Shown piece after piece: positions 1 through 7,273 of a stretch of 15,745 nucleotides of DNA. The notes below the pieces were generated by a model that searched no databases, was not told the origin of the DNA, and saw only the letters and a list, made by a program, of their open reading frames with translations. The translations under genes and the position numbers were made by a program. Positions within the stretch are counted from its first letter, which is position 1. Each line of letters starts with the position of its first letter. Source of the stretch: Hyphomicrobiaceae bacterium UBA2767 (GTDB lineage: Bacteria > Pseudomonadota > Alphaproteobacteria > Rhizobiales > Methyloligellaceae); contig DEIT01000080.1 in the NCBI GenBank assembly GCA_002352635.1, positions 21,898-37,642 on the forward strand. Direction: 5' to 3'.

Positions 1-1
1 G

Positions 2-1045
2 GATCAGCTTGAGGAAATCGCGGCTGAGGAAGAACGGGGCGTTATCAGCAAGGCTGAAGCTGAAGCCGCGCGAACGGAAGTATCACGCCGTCTGCTTGCA
101 ACGTCGCGGAGCGGCAAGACCGAAAAGGCTGATGCGACGGCTGGACGAGCTGGACATGCATCTACTGCTGCCCTGATTTCAGCGTTTCTTTTCGTGCCTG
201 TTATGTGCACGGCGCTCTATCTGATTTATGGCTCACCCGGGCTTCCTGATCAGCCGCTTGGCGCTCGACTCAATGCTCCCGATGGTTCCCAGAGGGTCGA
301 AGCGCTTGTCGCAAAGGTCGAAACACGTCTACGCGATCATCCTGACGATGGCCGGGGCTGGGAAGTTGTGGCGCCGGTGTATCTGCGGCAGAGACGATTT
401 GCTGATGCCGCGAATGCGTTTGGCAAGGCAGCCAGGCTACTTGGCGAGACACCGCAACGGCTTGTCGATTATGGCAACGCGCTGGTACTGGCGAACAATG
501 GTCTTGTCGTTGAGCCTGCGCGCAAAGCACTGGAGAAGGCGCTTGCTGCAGATGCCTCGTTAATCAGGGCGCATTTCTGGCTGGCAGTTGCCAAGGAACA
601 GAACGGGCAGTTCGTGCAAGCAGTTGAAGCCTGGCGGAAGCTCCTTGCAAAAGGGAAAGACAGTGCGCCGTGGCGGAAGGCTGTAGAGCAGCGGCTTGCT
701 GTTGCAGAGACGAAGGCCGGAACGCGAAAAGACAAACCGGTCACGGAAGTGGCGTCGGGCAGTGATGCTTTGAAAGGCCCCAGCCAGGAAGAAGTAGCTG
801 CCGCGCGCGAGATGACGGCGACCGACCGGTCGGCCATGATCAAGCAAATGGTTTCAGGGCTTGCTGAACGGCTCAGGAGCGACGGTGGTAGTGTGGACGA
901 GTGGCAGAGACTCGTGCGGAGTTACATGGTCCTCGAAGACAAACAGGCTGCAGCAAAGGCGCTGTCTGAGGCGCGTGGAGCTTTCAAGGATGATCCAAAG
1001 GCGCTTGCCGCGTTGGCCTCGCTGGCGACTTCACTGGGCATATGA
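2..1045 (+). CDS. ccmI: Cytochrome c maturation protein CcmI (CycH), 5'-truncated
   Basis: CcmI is a membrane-anchored periplasmic chaperone that binds the C-terminus of apocytochrome c and delivers it to the CcmF/CcmH heme ligation complex. The reading frame is open from base 2, giving 347 visible residues; the start and first transmembrane segment lie left of the window. The visible N-terminus begins DQLEEIAAEEERGVIS and continues with EAEAARTEVSRRLL, the cytoplasmic linker typical of CcmI. A second membrane segment follows at about visible residues 52-75. The rest is an alanine-rich helical domain with TPR-like repeats (PDDGRGWEVVAPVYL, then FADAANAFGKAARLL, then a second set around VQAVEAWRKLL). 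The stop is 33 bp before ccmE, and the order ccmI-ccmE-ccmF-ccmH matches rhizobial cycHJKL. An in-frame ATG at 194 lies inside the second membrane segment and is not the start. The family call is secure; full length is unknown. Confidence 0.93.
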   Translation, partial: DQLEEIAAEEERGVISKAEAEAARTEVSRRLLATSRSGKTEKADATAGRAGHASTAALISAFLFVPVMCTALYLIYGSPGLPDQPLGARLNAPDGSQRVEALVAKVETRLRDHPDDGRGWEVVAPVYLRQRRFADAANAFGKAARLLGETPQRLVDYGNALVLANNGLVVEPARKALEKALAADASLIRAHFWLAVAKEQNGQFVQAVEAWRKLLAKGKDSAPWRKAVEQRLAVAETKAGTRKDKPVTEVASGSDALKGPSQEEVAAAREMTATDRSAMIKQMVSGLAERLRSDGGSVDEWQRLVRSYMVLEDKQAAAKALSEARGAFKDDPKALAALASLATSLGI

Positions 1046-1078
1046 GTGGCGTAGTGCAATGGCGAGGTTAATCGAACA

Positions 1079-1534
1079 ATGACCCGGAAACAGCGCAGAT
1101 CGATCCTGATTGGCACTTGCGTTGCCGTTCTTGGCGTCGCGGTAGGCCTCGTGTTGTTCGCGTTGGAGGATTCAATCGTTTTCTTCTACAGCCCGAGTGA
1201 TATCGCAGAGAAGAACATAAAACCCGGTCAGCGTATCCGCATTGGCGGTCTTGTTCAGGAAGGCAGCGTGAAACGCGGCGGTGGTGCACGTGTGGAATTT
1301 GCCGTGACCGACACGGCCAAAACGCTCCCCGTTGCCTACACTGGCGTTCTGCCCGATTTGTTTCGCGAGGGGCAGGGTATCGTCGCTGAAGGAAAACTCG
1401 GGTCAGACGGGGTGTTTGTTGCGGAAAATGTGCTTGCGAAGCACGACGAGAACTACATGCCGCCGGAAGTTGCCGACGCCTTACAAAAACAAGGCGTTTG
1501 GCAGGGCGAGAAAACCGGTAAGAAGGGTTATTGA
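1079..1534 (+). CDS. ccmE: Cytochrome c maturation heme chaperone CcmE (CycJ)
   Basis: CcmE is a periplasmic, inner-membrane-anchored heme chaperone. It receives heme from CcmC/CcmAB, holds it covalently on a histidine, and passes it to CcmF. The 151-residue product has the usual family length. A short basic N-terminus is followed by one transmembrane segment (about residues 8-29), then the beta-barrel domain with FFYSPSDI (about 35-42). The heme-attachment motif LAKHDENYMPPE is intact, with covalent ligand His122 and conserved Tyr126. The C-terminal tail is flexible and lysine-rich. A GAGG lies about 11 bp before the ATG. It sits between ccmI (33 bp) and ccmF (36 bp) and is presumably cotranscribed. 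Its histidine-type motif is the ordinary bacterial form rather than the cysteine variant known in some archaea and a few bacteria. Confidence 0.98.
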   Translation: MTRKQRRSILIGTCVAVLGVAVGLVLFALEDSIVFFYSPSDIAEKNIKPGQRIRIGGLVQEGSVKRGGGARVEFAVTDTAKTLPVAYTGVLPDLFREGQGIVAEGKLGSDGVFVAENVLAKHDENYMPPEVADALQKQGVWQGEKTGKKGY

Positions 1535-1570
1535 CGCACATCGGTACGCCCAGGGAGAGGTGATAGCATT

Positions 1571-3556
1571 ATGATTGCAGAGGTTGGACACTTTGCCCTG
1601 ATACTTGCGCTCGGAGTGGCGCTGGTTCAGACCGTATTGCCCATCTGGGGTGCCCAGCGCGGTGATCTCGCAATGATGAACGTTGGGAGTAGCGCCGCCC
1701 AGGGCCAACTTGCTCTGCTACTTGTGGCATTCATCGGGTTAACGATCGCGTATGTCACTTCCGATTTTTCATTGCAGAACGTTGTTCAGAACTCTCATTC
1801 CGCAAAACCGATGCTCTACAAGATCAGCGGCGTATGGGGGAACCATGAAGGCTCGATGTTGCTGTGGGTCCTTATCCTGGCACTGTTCGGAAGTGCGGTT
1901 GCACTTTTCGGCCGTAACCTTCCGCCTGATCTGAAGGCGAACGTATTGGGCGTGCAGGGTTCAATCTCTGTGGCGTTTCTTACGTTTATCATCACCACAT
2001 CCAATCCCTTCACGCGCATACACCCTGCGCCTTTTGAGGGTCAGGGCCTCAACCCTATCCTTCAAGATCCCGCCCTCTCATTCCACCCGCCTTTCCTGTA
2101 TATGGGTTATGTCGGCTTCTCGATCGCCTTTTCATTCGCAGTCGCGGCGCTCATTACTGGAAGGATAGATCCTGCTTGGGCGCGGTGGGTGCGCCCGTGG
2201 ACGCTTGCGGCATGGATGTTCCTGACGATCGGCATCTCCATGGGGTCCTGGTGGGCTTATTATGAGCTCGGCTGGGGCGGCTGGTGGTTCTGGGATCCAG
2301 TGGAAAACGCCTCTTTCATGCCTTGGCTGGCGGGCACCGCGCTGCTGCATTCCGCCCTCGTCATGGAAAAGCGGGATGCCTTGAAGGTGTGGACAGTCCT
2401 ACTTGCCATCCTCGCCTTTTCCCTGAGTTTGATGGGCACGTTTCTGGTGCGCTCAGGTGTCCTCACGTCCGTTCATTCTTTCGCGGTCGATCCGGCGCGC
2501 GGCGTTTTCATTCTCGCCATTATGGTGCTGTTCACCGGCGGGGCACTGGCGCTGTTTGCGAGCAGGGCAGGACTGCTGCGCCAGGGCGGGCTGTTTGCGC
2601 CGGTGAGCCGGGAAGGGGCGCTGGTGTTGAACAACCTTCTGATCACCACGGCCTGTGCTGCTGTGTTTGTGGGCACCCTCTATCCGCTCGCTTTGGAGGC
2701 GGTCACAGGTGCGAAGATTTCTGTCGGACCACCCTTTTTCAATGCCACATTCGGGCCGCTTATGATCCCGCTTCTTATCGCCATGCCTTACGGGCCGTTT
2801 CTTTCCTGGAAGCGCGGTGACATTCTGGGCGCCTCGCAACGTCTCTGGGTTGCTGCGTTTTTCACCCTGCTTGCAATTATTGCTGCTTACGCTGTGTCTG
2901 GTTCCGGGCCATGGCTTGCGCCTCTTGGCATCGGCCTTGGGATGTGGGTGATTATGGGCGCCATATCGGAAGTCGGGTTCAGGGCAAAAGCCTTCCGGGC
3001 GCCGTTGGATGAGGTTTTGCGTCGTCTTCGCAACTTGCCGCGTTCCGCCTATGGCGCTGCTGTCGCGCATATCGGTATCGGCGTTATGGTGCTCGGGATT
3101 GTTGCAACGACCGCATGGCAAAGTGAGAAGATCGTTGCCCTCTCTCCCGGCCAGACGGCCAGTATCGCTGGCTACGAGCTAAAGTTCGCCGGTGTTGTAC
3201 CAGCGCAAGGCCCGAACTACAGCGAACAGGTTGGGCAGTTTGTTGTGTCTAGGGGTGGCAAGGAAGTTACGCGGCTGCTGCCCTCCAAACGCCTCTACTC
3301 CGCACCCGAGACCGCCACAACCGAGGCCGGCATCCTCGGCGCCTGGACCGGTGATCTTTATGTGGTTTTGGGAGATGCGTTGAAGGACGGTGCGTTTTCG
3401 GTCCGCTTTTACTTCAATCCACTGGTGCGCCTCATATGGATCGGGACCATAATAATGTTCCTGGGCGGGTTGATATCACTGTCTGATCGCCGCCTGAGAG
3501 TAGGCGCTCCCAAGCGTGCACGCGTTCGCGCCGCGCAAGTTGTTCCAGCGGAGTAG
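1571..3556 (+). CDS. ccmF: Heme lyase membrane subunit CcmF (CycK)
   Basis: CcmF is the polytopic inner-membrane core of the cytochrome c heme lyase. It takes heme from holo-CcmE and joins it to the apocytochrome with CcmH and CcmI. The 661-residue product is full length for the family. The tryptophan-rich WWD heme-handling signature lies at about residues 231-252, including GGWWFWDPVEN at 236-246. Four histidines match the conserved ligands by position and context: His172 (FHPPFLY), His260 (LLHSAL), His302 (SVHSF) and His500 (AHIGIG). Hydrophobic segments run through the protein, and a larger soluble loop lies between the last helices (about 515-610). A purine-rich AGGGAGAGG at 1552-1560 precedes the ATG by 10 bp. 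The stop is 4 bp before the ccmH start, consistent with translational coupling. Confidence 0.98.
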   Translation: MIAEVGHFALILALGVALVQTVLPIWGAQRGDLAMMNVGSSAAQGQLALLLVAFIGLTIAYVTSDFSLQNVVQNSHSAKPMLYKISGVWGNHEGSMLLWVLILALFGSAVALFGRNLPPDLKANVLGVQGSISVAFLTFIITTSNPFTRIHPAPFEGQGLNPILQDPALSFHPPFLYMGYVGFSIAFSFAVAALITGRIDPAWARWVRPWTLAAWMFLTIGISMGSWWAYYELGWGGWWFWDPVENASFMPWLAGTALLHSALVMEKRDALKVWTVLLAILAFSLSLMGTFLVRSGVLTSVHSFAVDPARGVFILAIMVLFTGGALALFASRAGLLRQGGLFAPVSREGALVLNNLLITTACAAVFVGTLYPLALEAVTGAKISVGPPFFNATFGPLMIPLLIAMPYGPFLSWKRGDILGASQRLWVAAFFTLLAIIAAYAVSGSGPWLAPLGIGLGMWVIMGAISEVGFRAKAFRAPLDEVLRRLRNLPRSAYGAAVAHIGIGVMVLGIVATTAWQSEKIVALSPGQTASIAGYELKFAGVVPAQGPNYSEQVGQFVVSRGGKEVTRLLPSKRLYSAPETATTEAGILGAWTGDLYVVLGDALKDGAFSVRFYFNPLVRLIWIGTIIMFLGGLISLSDRRLRVGAPKRARVRAAQVVPAE

Positions 3557-3560
3557 GGTG

Positions 3561-4037
3561 ATGCTCCGTGTTCTGTTGGTTGGCATTTTTCTGGCGGCAG
3601 CACCTTCGCTTCCTTCTCCAGCGCTGGCGGTCCAGCCCGACGAGATTCTCAAAGACCCGGCACTTGAAAAACGCGCGCGGGTCATCTCGCGAGACCTGCG
3701 CTGTCTGGTTTGCCAGAACCAGTCAATCGATGATTCCGACGCGCCACTCGCCAAGGACTTGCGCGTGCTTGTACGGGACCGCCTTAAAAAGGGTGAAACC
3801 AACACGCAGGTAGTCGACTTCGTCGTGTCCCGCTATGGCGAATTCGTTCTTTTGAAGCCGCGTTTTGCGCTTCATACATTGATCCTGTGGCTTGCCGCAC
3901 CGCTTATTTTTTTCATCGGTGTGTTTGTGATGTTCCGGTCTTATCGCCGTCGTGCGGTGGAGGCGAAAGAATCAGGGTCGAAAAGTTTGTCCGCCAAGGA
4001 AAAACGCGACCTCAGCAAACTTCTCAAGGAAAGCTGA
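3561..4037 (+). CDS. ccmH: Cytochrome c maturation thioredoxin-like protein CcmH (CycL)
   Basis: CcmH keeps the apocytochrome CXXCH cysteines reduced and works with CcmF in heme ligation. I use the ATG at 3561, 4 bp after the ccmF stop, giving 158 residues that begin with a signal sequence (MLRVLLVGIFLAAAP). The in-frame ATG at 3516 would place 15 residues before that signal sequence and overlap ccmF by 41 bp, so it is unlikely. The mature domain carries the family signature RDLRCLVCQNQS, with redox pair Cys48 and Cys51. A three-helix domain follows, then a transmembrane anchor at about residues 105-125 and a basic, lysine-rich cytoplasmic tail. Size and layout match short CcmH/CycL proteins; the TPR domain fused to CcmH in some gammaproteobacteria is instead encoded separately as ccmI here. 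Confidence 0.97.
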   Translation: MLRVLLVGIFLAAAPSLPSPALAVQPDEILKDPALEKRARVISRDLRCLVCQNQSIDDSDAPLAKDLRVLVRDRLKKGETNTQVVDFVVSRYGEFVLLKPRFALHTLILWLAAPLIFFIGVFVMFRSYRRRAVEAKESGSKSLSAKEKRDLSKLLKES

Positions 4038-4083
4038 GGTCGGGTTGATCGAGGAGGCTCTTGCTCCTTCCTCCCGCCTGACC
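4038..4083 (+). terminator. Imperfect stem-loop after the ccm operon
   Basis: Immediately after the ccmH stop, GGTC at 4038-4041 can pair with GACC at 4080-4083. Nested inside, GAGGAG at 4051-4056 pairs with CTCCTT at 4064-4069 (one G-U pair) around a 7-nt loop. No T-run follows, so this is at best a weak or Rho-assisted terminator, or an RNA-stability hairpin. It lies where the ccm operon would end, before the hydrolase/OsmC gene. Confidence 0.25.
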
Positions 4084-4127
4084 CATCTTAGTCGGCAAAT
4101 CTATTCCACATCTGATGGAGCCGGCGC

Positions 4128-5363
4128 ATGTCTAAATCTACCGAAAAGCTAACCTTTCCAGGCAGTTCTGGCGGGGCGCTCGCCGCGCGCCTGGATACGC
4201 CGGCAGGCAGCCCGCGCGCTTACGCGCTGTTTGCGCATTGCTTTACCTGCTCGAAGGACATATTCGCCGCTGCGCGAATTTCCGAAGCACTGGTTGAGCG
4301 TGGATTCGCGGTCCTGCGTTTCGATTTTACAGGGCTTGGAGCGAGCGAAGGCGAATTCGGAAACACCAATTTTTCGTCTAACGTCGAAGACCTCAAGAAA
4401 GCTGCAGAGTATTTGCGCGAGAACCATGCCGCACCAGAAATTCTGATCGGTCACAGCCTGGGTGGTGCAGCGGTTCTGGCCGTGGCGGGCGACGTTCCTG
4501 AGGCGAAGGCGGTTGCCACCATCGGCGCCCCGGCGGACGCAGCCCATGTGACGCACAATTTCGGTGTCAAGATTGATGAAATTGAAGAGACAGGCGTGGC
4601 AGAGGTTCAGCTGGCCGGGCGAACCTTCACTATCAAGAAGCAGTTCCTCGACGATTTGAATTCGCAGTCGGTCGATGCGCGGATCGCCAATATGCGCAAG
4701 GCGCTGCTTATCTTTCATGCGCCACGGGACTCTATCGTGGGTATCGAGAATGCGGCGGCGATCTTCCAGGCCGCGAAACATCCCAAAAGTTTCATTTCTC
4801 TCGACGATGCCGATCATCTGCTAAGCCGCCGCTCCGATGCCGTCTATGTGGCCGATGTGCTGAGCGCATGGGCATCCCGGTTTATATCGGCTGATGAGCC
4901 AACCTCGGTTCTTCCTTTCCCTGGGCCGGAGGGGCAGGTCAGCGTTGCCGAAACCCATGCTGGAAAGTTTCAGGCTGAAATTGTCAGCGGTGCCCACCGT
5001 TTCCTGGCAGATGAACCGGTCAGTTACGGCGGTCTGGATACCGGACCGAGCCCCTATGACCTGCTCTCCTCAGCGCTTGGCGCCTGCACCACCATGACGC
5101 TGCGCATGTATGCGGATCACAAGAAAGTCGACCTCGACCGCGTTGCCGTCCATGTGCGCCACGGCAAGGTTCACGCAAAGGATTGCGCGGAATGCGAGGG
5201 GCGCGAGGGCAGGGTCGACCGCTTCGAACGCGACCTCGTTATTGAAGGTGAAGTTGATGACGAGACGCGCAAGCGGCTTACCGAGATTGCCGACAAATGC
5301 CCGGTGCACAATACGCTGGAGAAAAGCTCTGTCATTGTCACCAGACTATTGGACACCGAATAG
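4128..5363 (+). CDS. Bifunctional alpha/beta-hydrolase / OsmC-family protein
   Basis: Two domains are fused in 411 residues. Residues 1-255 form an alpha/beta hydrolase: nucleophile elbow GHSLGG with Ser110, a candidate acid at Asp201 (HAPRDSIVG), and a candidate catalytic His230 (DDADHLL). Residues 270-411 form an OsmC/Ohr-type domain with both signature cysteines, Cys320 (ALGACTTMTLRMYA) and Cys391 (DKCPVHNTLE), which in the family act as a peroxidatic/resolving pair on organic hydroperoxides. The hydrolase half may release or process a substrate for the OsmC half, but the substrate is not known from the sequence. The second domain has additional cysteines (CAEC, about 353-356). No signal peptide is seen, so it is probably cytoplasmic. 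A GGAG at 4117-4120 sits 7 bp before the ATG. It is 90 bp downstream of ccmH and may be a separate unit. The fusion is a recognised family, and the domain calls are strong. Confidence 0.93.
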   Translation: MSKSTEKLTFPGSSGGALAARLDTPAGSPRAYALFAHCFTCSKDIFAAARISEALVERGFAVLRFDFTGLGASEGEFGNTNFSSNVEDLKKAAEYLRENHAAPEILIGHSLGGAAVLAVAGDVPEAKAVATIGAPADAAHVTHNFGVKIDEIEETGVAEVQLAGRTFTIKKQFLDDLNSQSVDARIANMRKALLIFHAPRDSIVGIENAAAIFQAAKHPKSFISLDDADHLLSRRSDAVYVADVLSAWASRFISADEPTSVLPFPGPEGQVSVAETHAGKFQAEIVSGAHRFLADEPVSYGGLDTGPSPYDLLSSALGACTTMTLRMYADHKKVDLDRVAVHVRHGKVHAKDCAECEGREGRVDRFERDLVIEGEVDDETRKRLTEIADKCPVHNTLEKSSVIVTRLLDTE

Positions 5364-5577
5364 GATCACGCTCGCGATGAGTTGATCTGTTCGTGTAATT
5401 TCCGGCGAACCACCGCCTCAATATTACGAAACTTTAATCCGCTGGAAAGTCTCGCGTAACAACCGAATCCCTATTTGTAATTTCGTGAGACCACGAGACG
5501 GTCGCGGGGCACCCGCTTCGCTTCGCCGGGGAATGGTCAGGTTTAGCGCGATCTAAGACCTAAGGAAGGTAACCCAC
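5364..5577 (+). promoter_or_regulatory. Leader and probable promoter region of the degP-like gene
   Basis: This is the longest non-coding stretch in the window. It holds four GTAA-type words: GTAAT at 5395-5399, ATTAC at 5423-5427 (inverted), GTAAC at 5456-5460 and GTAAT at 5477-5481. The first and last lie within an identical TGTAATTTC. GAAACTT at 5428-5434 followed 15 bp later by TCTCG at 5450-5454 resembles the general form of sigma-E-type promoters (GGAACTT, spacer, TCTGA). Two small hairpins follow: TTTCGTG/CACGAGA (5481-5487 with 5492-5498, one G-U pair) and GCGGG/CCCGC (5504-5508 with 5512-5516). A promoter here is likely from context; the individual elements are by-eye candidates. Confidence 0.45.
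5562..5570 (+). promoter_or_regulatory. Ribosome binding site of the degP-like gene
   Basis: AAGGAAGGT lies 7 bp before the ATG at 5578. It is one of the strongest Shine-Dalgarno sequences in the window and fixes the start. Confidence 0.8.
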
Positions 5578-7134
5578 ATGATCGACCAAGATACGACGTC
5601 ACAGAAGGCGCGTTCTACGCACAAATTCAGCGGCAAGGCACCGCTGGCTTATGCGTTGGCGGGTGCGGTCGGCCTCGGCCTGCTCGGTGCCGCGCTTTCG
5701 CCCAGTTCCTCCACTGCAATTACCAAGGCGAATGCGGCCCAGAATACCGTGAAGACACCATTGGGCAATGCTCCGATGAGCTTTGCCGATCTGGCAGAAT
5801 CTGTGAGCCCTGCCGTTGTTTCCATTCAAGTGAAGAATGGCGGCAAGAAGAGCAAAGTGGCCCGCAAGAATTCTCCGGAATTCAACATGCCGAATTTGCC
5901 AGACGGGCATCCGCTCAACGAGTTCTTCAAGAAGTTCCGCAAGGAAGGTCCTGGTGGTGATGCACGGCCGCGTCCTTCAATGGGTCAAGGCTCCGGCTTC
6001 ATTATTTCCGAGGACGGATATGTGGTCACGAACCATCATGTCGTCGACAGCGCAAACAAGATCACGGTGGTTTTGGACGGCGGTGACGACTATGAGGCCG
6101 ATGTCATCGGAACCGACGAGCGGACCGATCTGGCGCTGCTGAAGATCAAGTCCAAAAAGAAGTTCCAGTTTGTTGAATTTGCAGACGAGACGGCTCGCGT
6201 TGGTGATTGGGTCGTGGCTGTCGGTAACCCGTTCGGCCTCGGCGGCACGGTGACGGCCGGTATCGTTTCGGCTCACAAACGCGACATTGGCAATGGTCCC
6301 TATGACTTCCTGCAAATCGACGCGGCCGTGAACCGTGGTAATTCCGGTGGTCCTGCCTTCAGCCTGAACGGCAAGGTCGTTGGCGTCAACACGGCCATCT
6401 TCAGCCCGTCTGGTGGCAATGTCGGTATCGCGTTCGCGGTTCCGGCGAAGCTCGCCAAATCGGTTGTTGCTCAGCTCAAGAGCGAAGGCAAGGTTGCACG
6501 CGGTTGGCTCGGTGTGACGATCCAGACTGTCAGTGAAGACATGGCGGAAAGCTTCGGTCTGAAAGAGCCTCAAGGCGCCTTGGTGACGAACCTTTCGAAG
6601 AAAGGTCCTGCAGCCAAGTCGGACATGGAAGTTGGTGATCTGATCCTCAGCGTGGATGGCGAAAAGATTGAAAACTCTCGGGATTTGGCCCGCAAAATTG
6701 CGACCTATAACCCGAACAAGAGCGTCAAGATCAAAGTCCTTCGCGATGGCGATGAGCAAGACATCAGCGTCAAGCTTGGCAATTTCCCAAGCGGCAAGCA
6801 GCTTGCAGCTTTGAGCAAGGGCAACAGCGCACCTTCCAGCGACAGCGAGGAGATGGAGGGTCTCGGACTTTCGATTGCCCCTGCATCCACCACGCCAGGT
6901 GCTGGCAAGAAGGGTGTCGTGATTACGGAAGTCGATCCCGACTCCAGGGCAGCCGAAAAGGGCCTCAAAGCCGGTGACGTCATCCTGAAGGTTGGCGGCA
7001 GCGAAGTGAGCCAGCCCGACGATGTTACCAAGAGTGTGCGTAAAGCCAAGGACAAGGGCCGTGCGGCCGTCAATATGCTTGTCCGCTCGGGCGACAACCA
7101 ACGGTTTATCGCTCTTCCCCTCAAGAAGGTCTAG
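5578..7134 (+). CDS. degP: Do-family (HtrA/DegP) periplasmic serine protease
   Basis: This is an HtrA/DegP-type protease-chaperone, which degrades or refolds misfolded envelope proteins. The 518-residue product has an N-terminal export segment or membrane anchor (hydrophobic, about residues 22-40, then Ala-rich). The trypsin-like domain follows with a complete triad: His154 (VTNHHVV), Asp184 (ERTDLALL) and Ser256 in NRGNSGGP. Two PDZ domains follow: PDZ1 at about 306-400 (starting ARGWLGVTIQ) and PDZ2 at about 425-515 (KAGDVILKVGG at 464-474). An acidic, low-complexity linker (about 411-428) separates them. The long insert at about 86-135 corresponds to the LA loop of DegP and is rich in Lys, Pro and Gly. 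The gene lies just before a two-component system that plausibly regulates it. Whether it is orthologous to DegP, DegQ or MucD cannot be settled by eye. Confidence 0.96.
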   Translation: MIDQDTTSQKARSTHKFSGKAPLAYALAGAVGLGLLGAALSPSSSTAITKANAAQNTVKTPLGNAPMSFADLAESVSPAVVSIQVKNGGKKSKVARKNSPEFNMPNLPDGHPLNEFFKKFRKEGPGGDARPRPSMGQGSGFIISEDGYVVTNHHVVDSANKITVVLDGGDDYEADVIGTDERTDLALLKIKSKKKFQFVEFADETARVGDWVVAVGNPFGLGGTVTAGIVSAHKRDIGNGPYDFLQIDAAVNRGNSGGPAFSLNGKVVGVNTAIFSPSGGNVGIAFAVPAKLAKSVVAQLKSEGKVARGWLGVTIQTVSEDMAESFGLKEPQGALVTNLSKKGPAAKSDMEVGDLILSVDGEKIENSRDLARKIATYNPNKSVKIKVLRDGDEQDISVKLGNFPSGKQLAALSKGNSAPSSDSEEMEGLGLSIAPASTTPGAGKKGVVITEVDPDSRAAEKGLKAGDVILKVGGSEVSQPDDVTKSVRKAKDKGRAAVNMLVRSGDNQRFIALPLKKV

Positions 7135-7149
7135 TCTCCACGGACCTTA

Positions 7150-7178
7150 GACGGCACGGTCACATTGACCGTGCCGTC
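7150..7178 (+). terminator. Perfect 13-bp inverted repeat (hairpin) after degP
   Basis: GACGGCACGGTCA at 7150-7162 is perfectly complementary to TGACCGTGCCGTC at 7166-7178, with a 3-nt CAT spacer. The stem is GC-rich and lies 15 bp after the degP-like stop. No T-run follows (the next bases are GCCAATTCGG), so it is not a textbook intrinsic terminator. It may be a bidirectional or Rho-assisted terminator, an mRNA 3'-end stabiliser, or less likely a dyad operator for the downstream regulator gene. Confidence 0.6.
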
Positions 7179-7273
7179 GCCAATTCGGTATTCATCCCAT
7201 GACAATACAAGCACAAATTTCGGCGAACCATTTGGTTCAAGATATGTCTGCAACTGGGTTACACTCGGAGTCC

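Noticed and set aside
2453..3121. Minus-strand open frame of 222 codons inside ccmF
   Set aside because: It is a shadow of a well-conserved membrane protein gene; its translation is low-complexity, Arg/Gln-rich and unlike any family I know.
3516..3560. Upstream ATG that would extend ccmH by 15 residues
   Set aside because: It would place extra residues before a normal signal sequence and overlap ccmF by 41 bp; the ATG at 3561 fits the family better.
4149..4817. Minus-strand open frame of 222 codons inside the hydrolase domain
   Set aside because: It is antisense to the GHSLGG hydrolase region and shows no independent motif.
5977..7101. Open frame of 374 codons on the minus strand inside the degP-like gene
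   Set aside because: It lies wholly antisense to a gene with a complete catalytic triad and PDZ domains. Its translation has no recognisable domain, and long antisense frames are common in GC-rich coding DNA.
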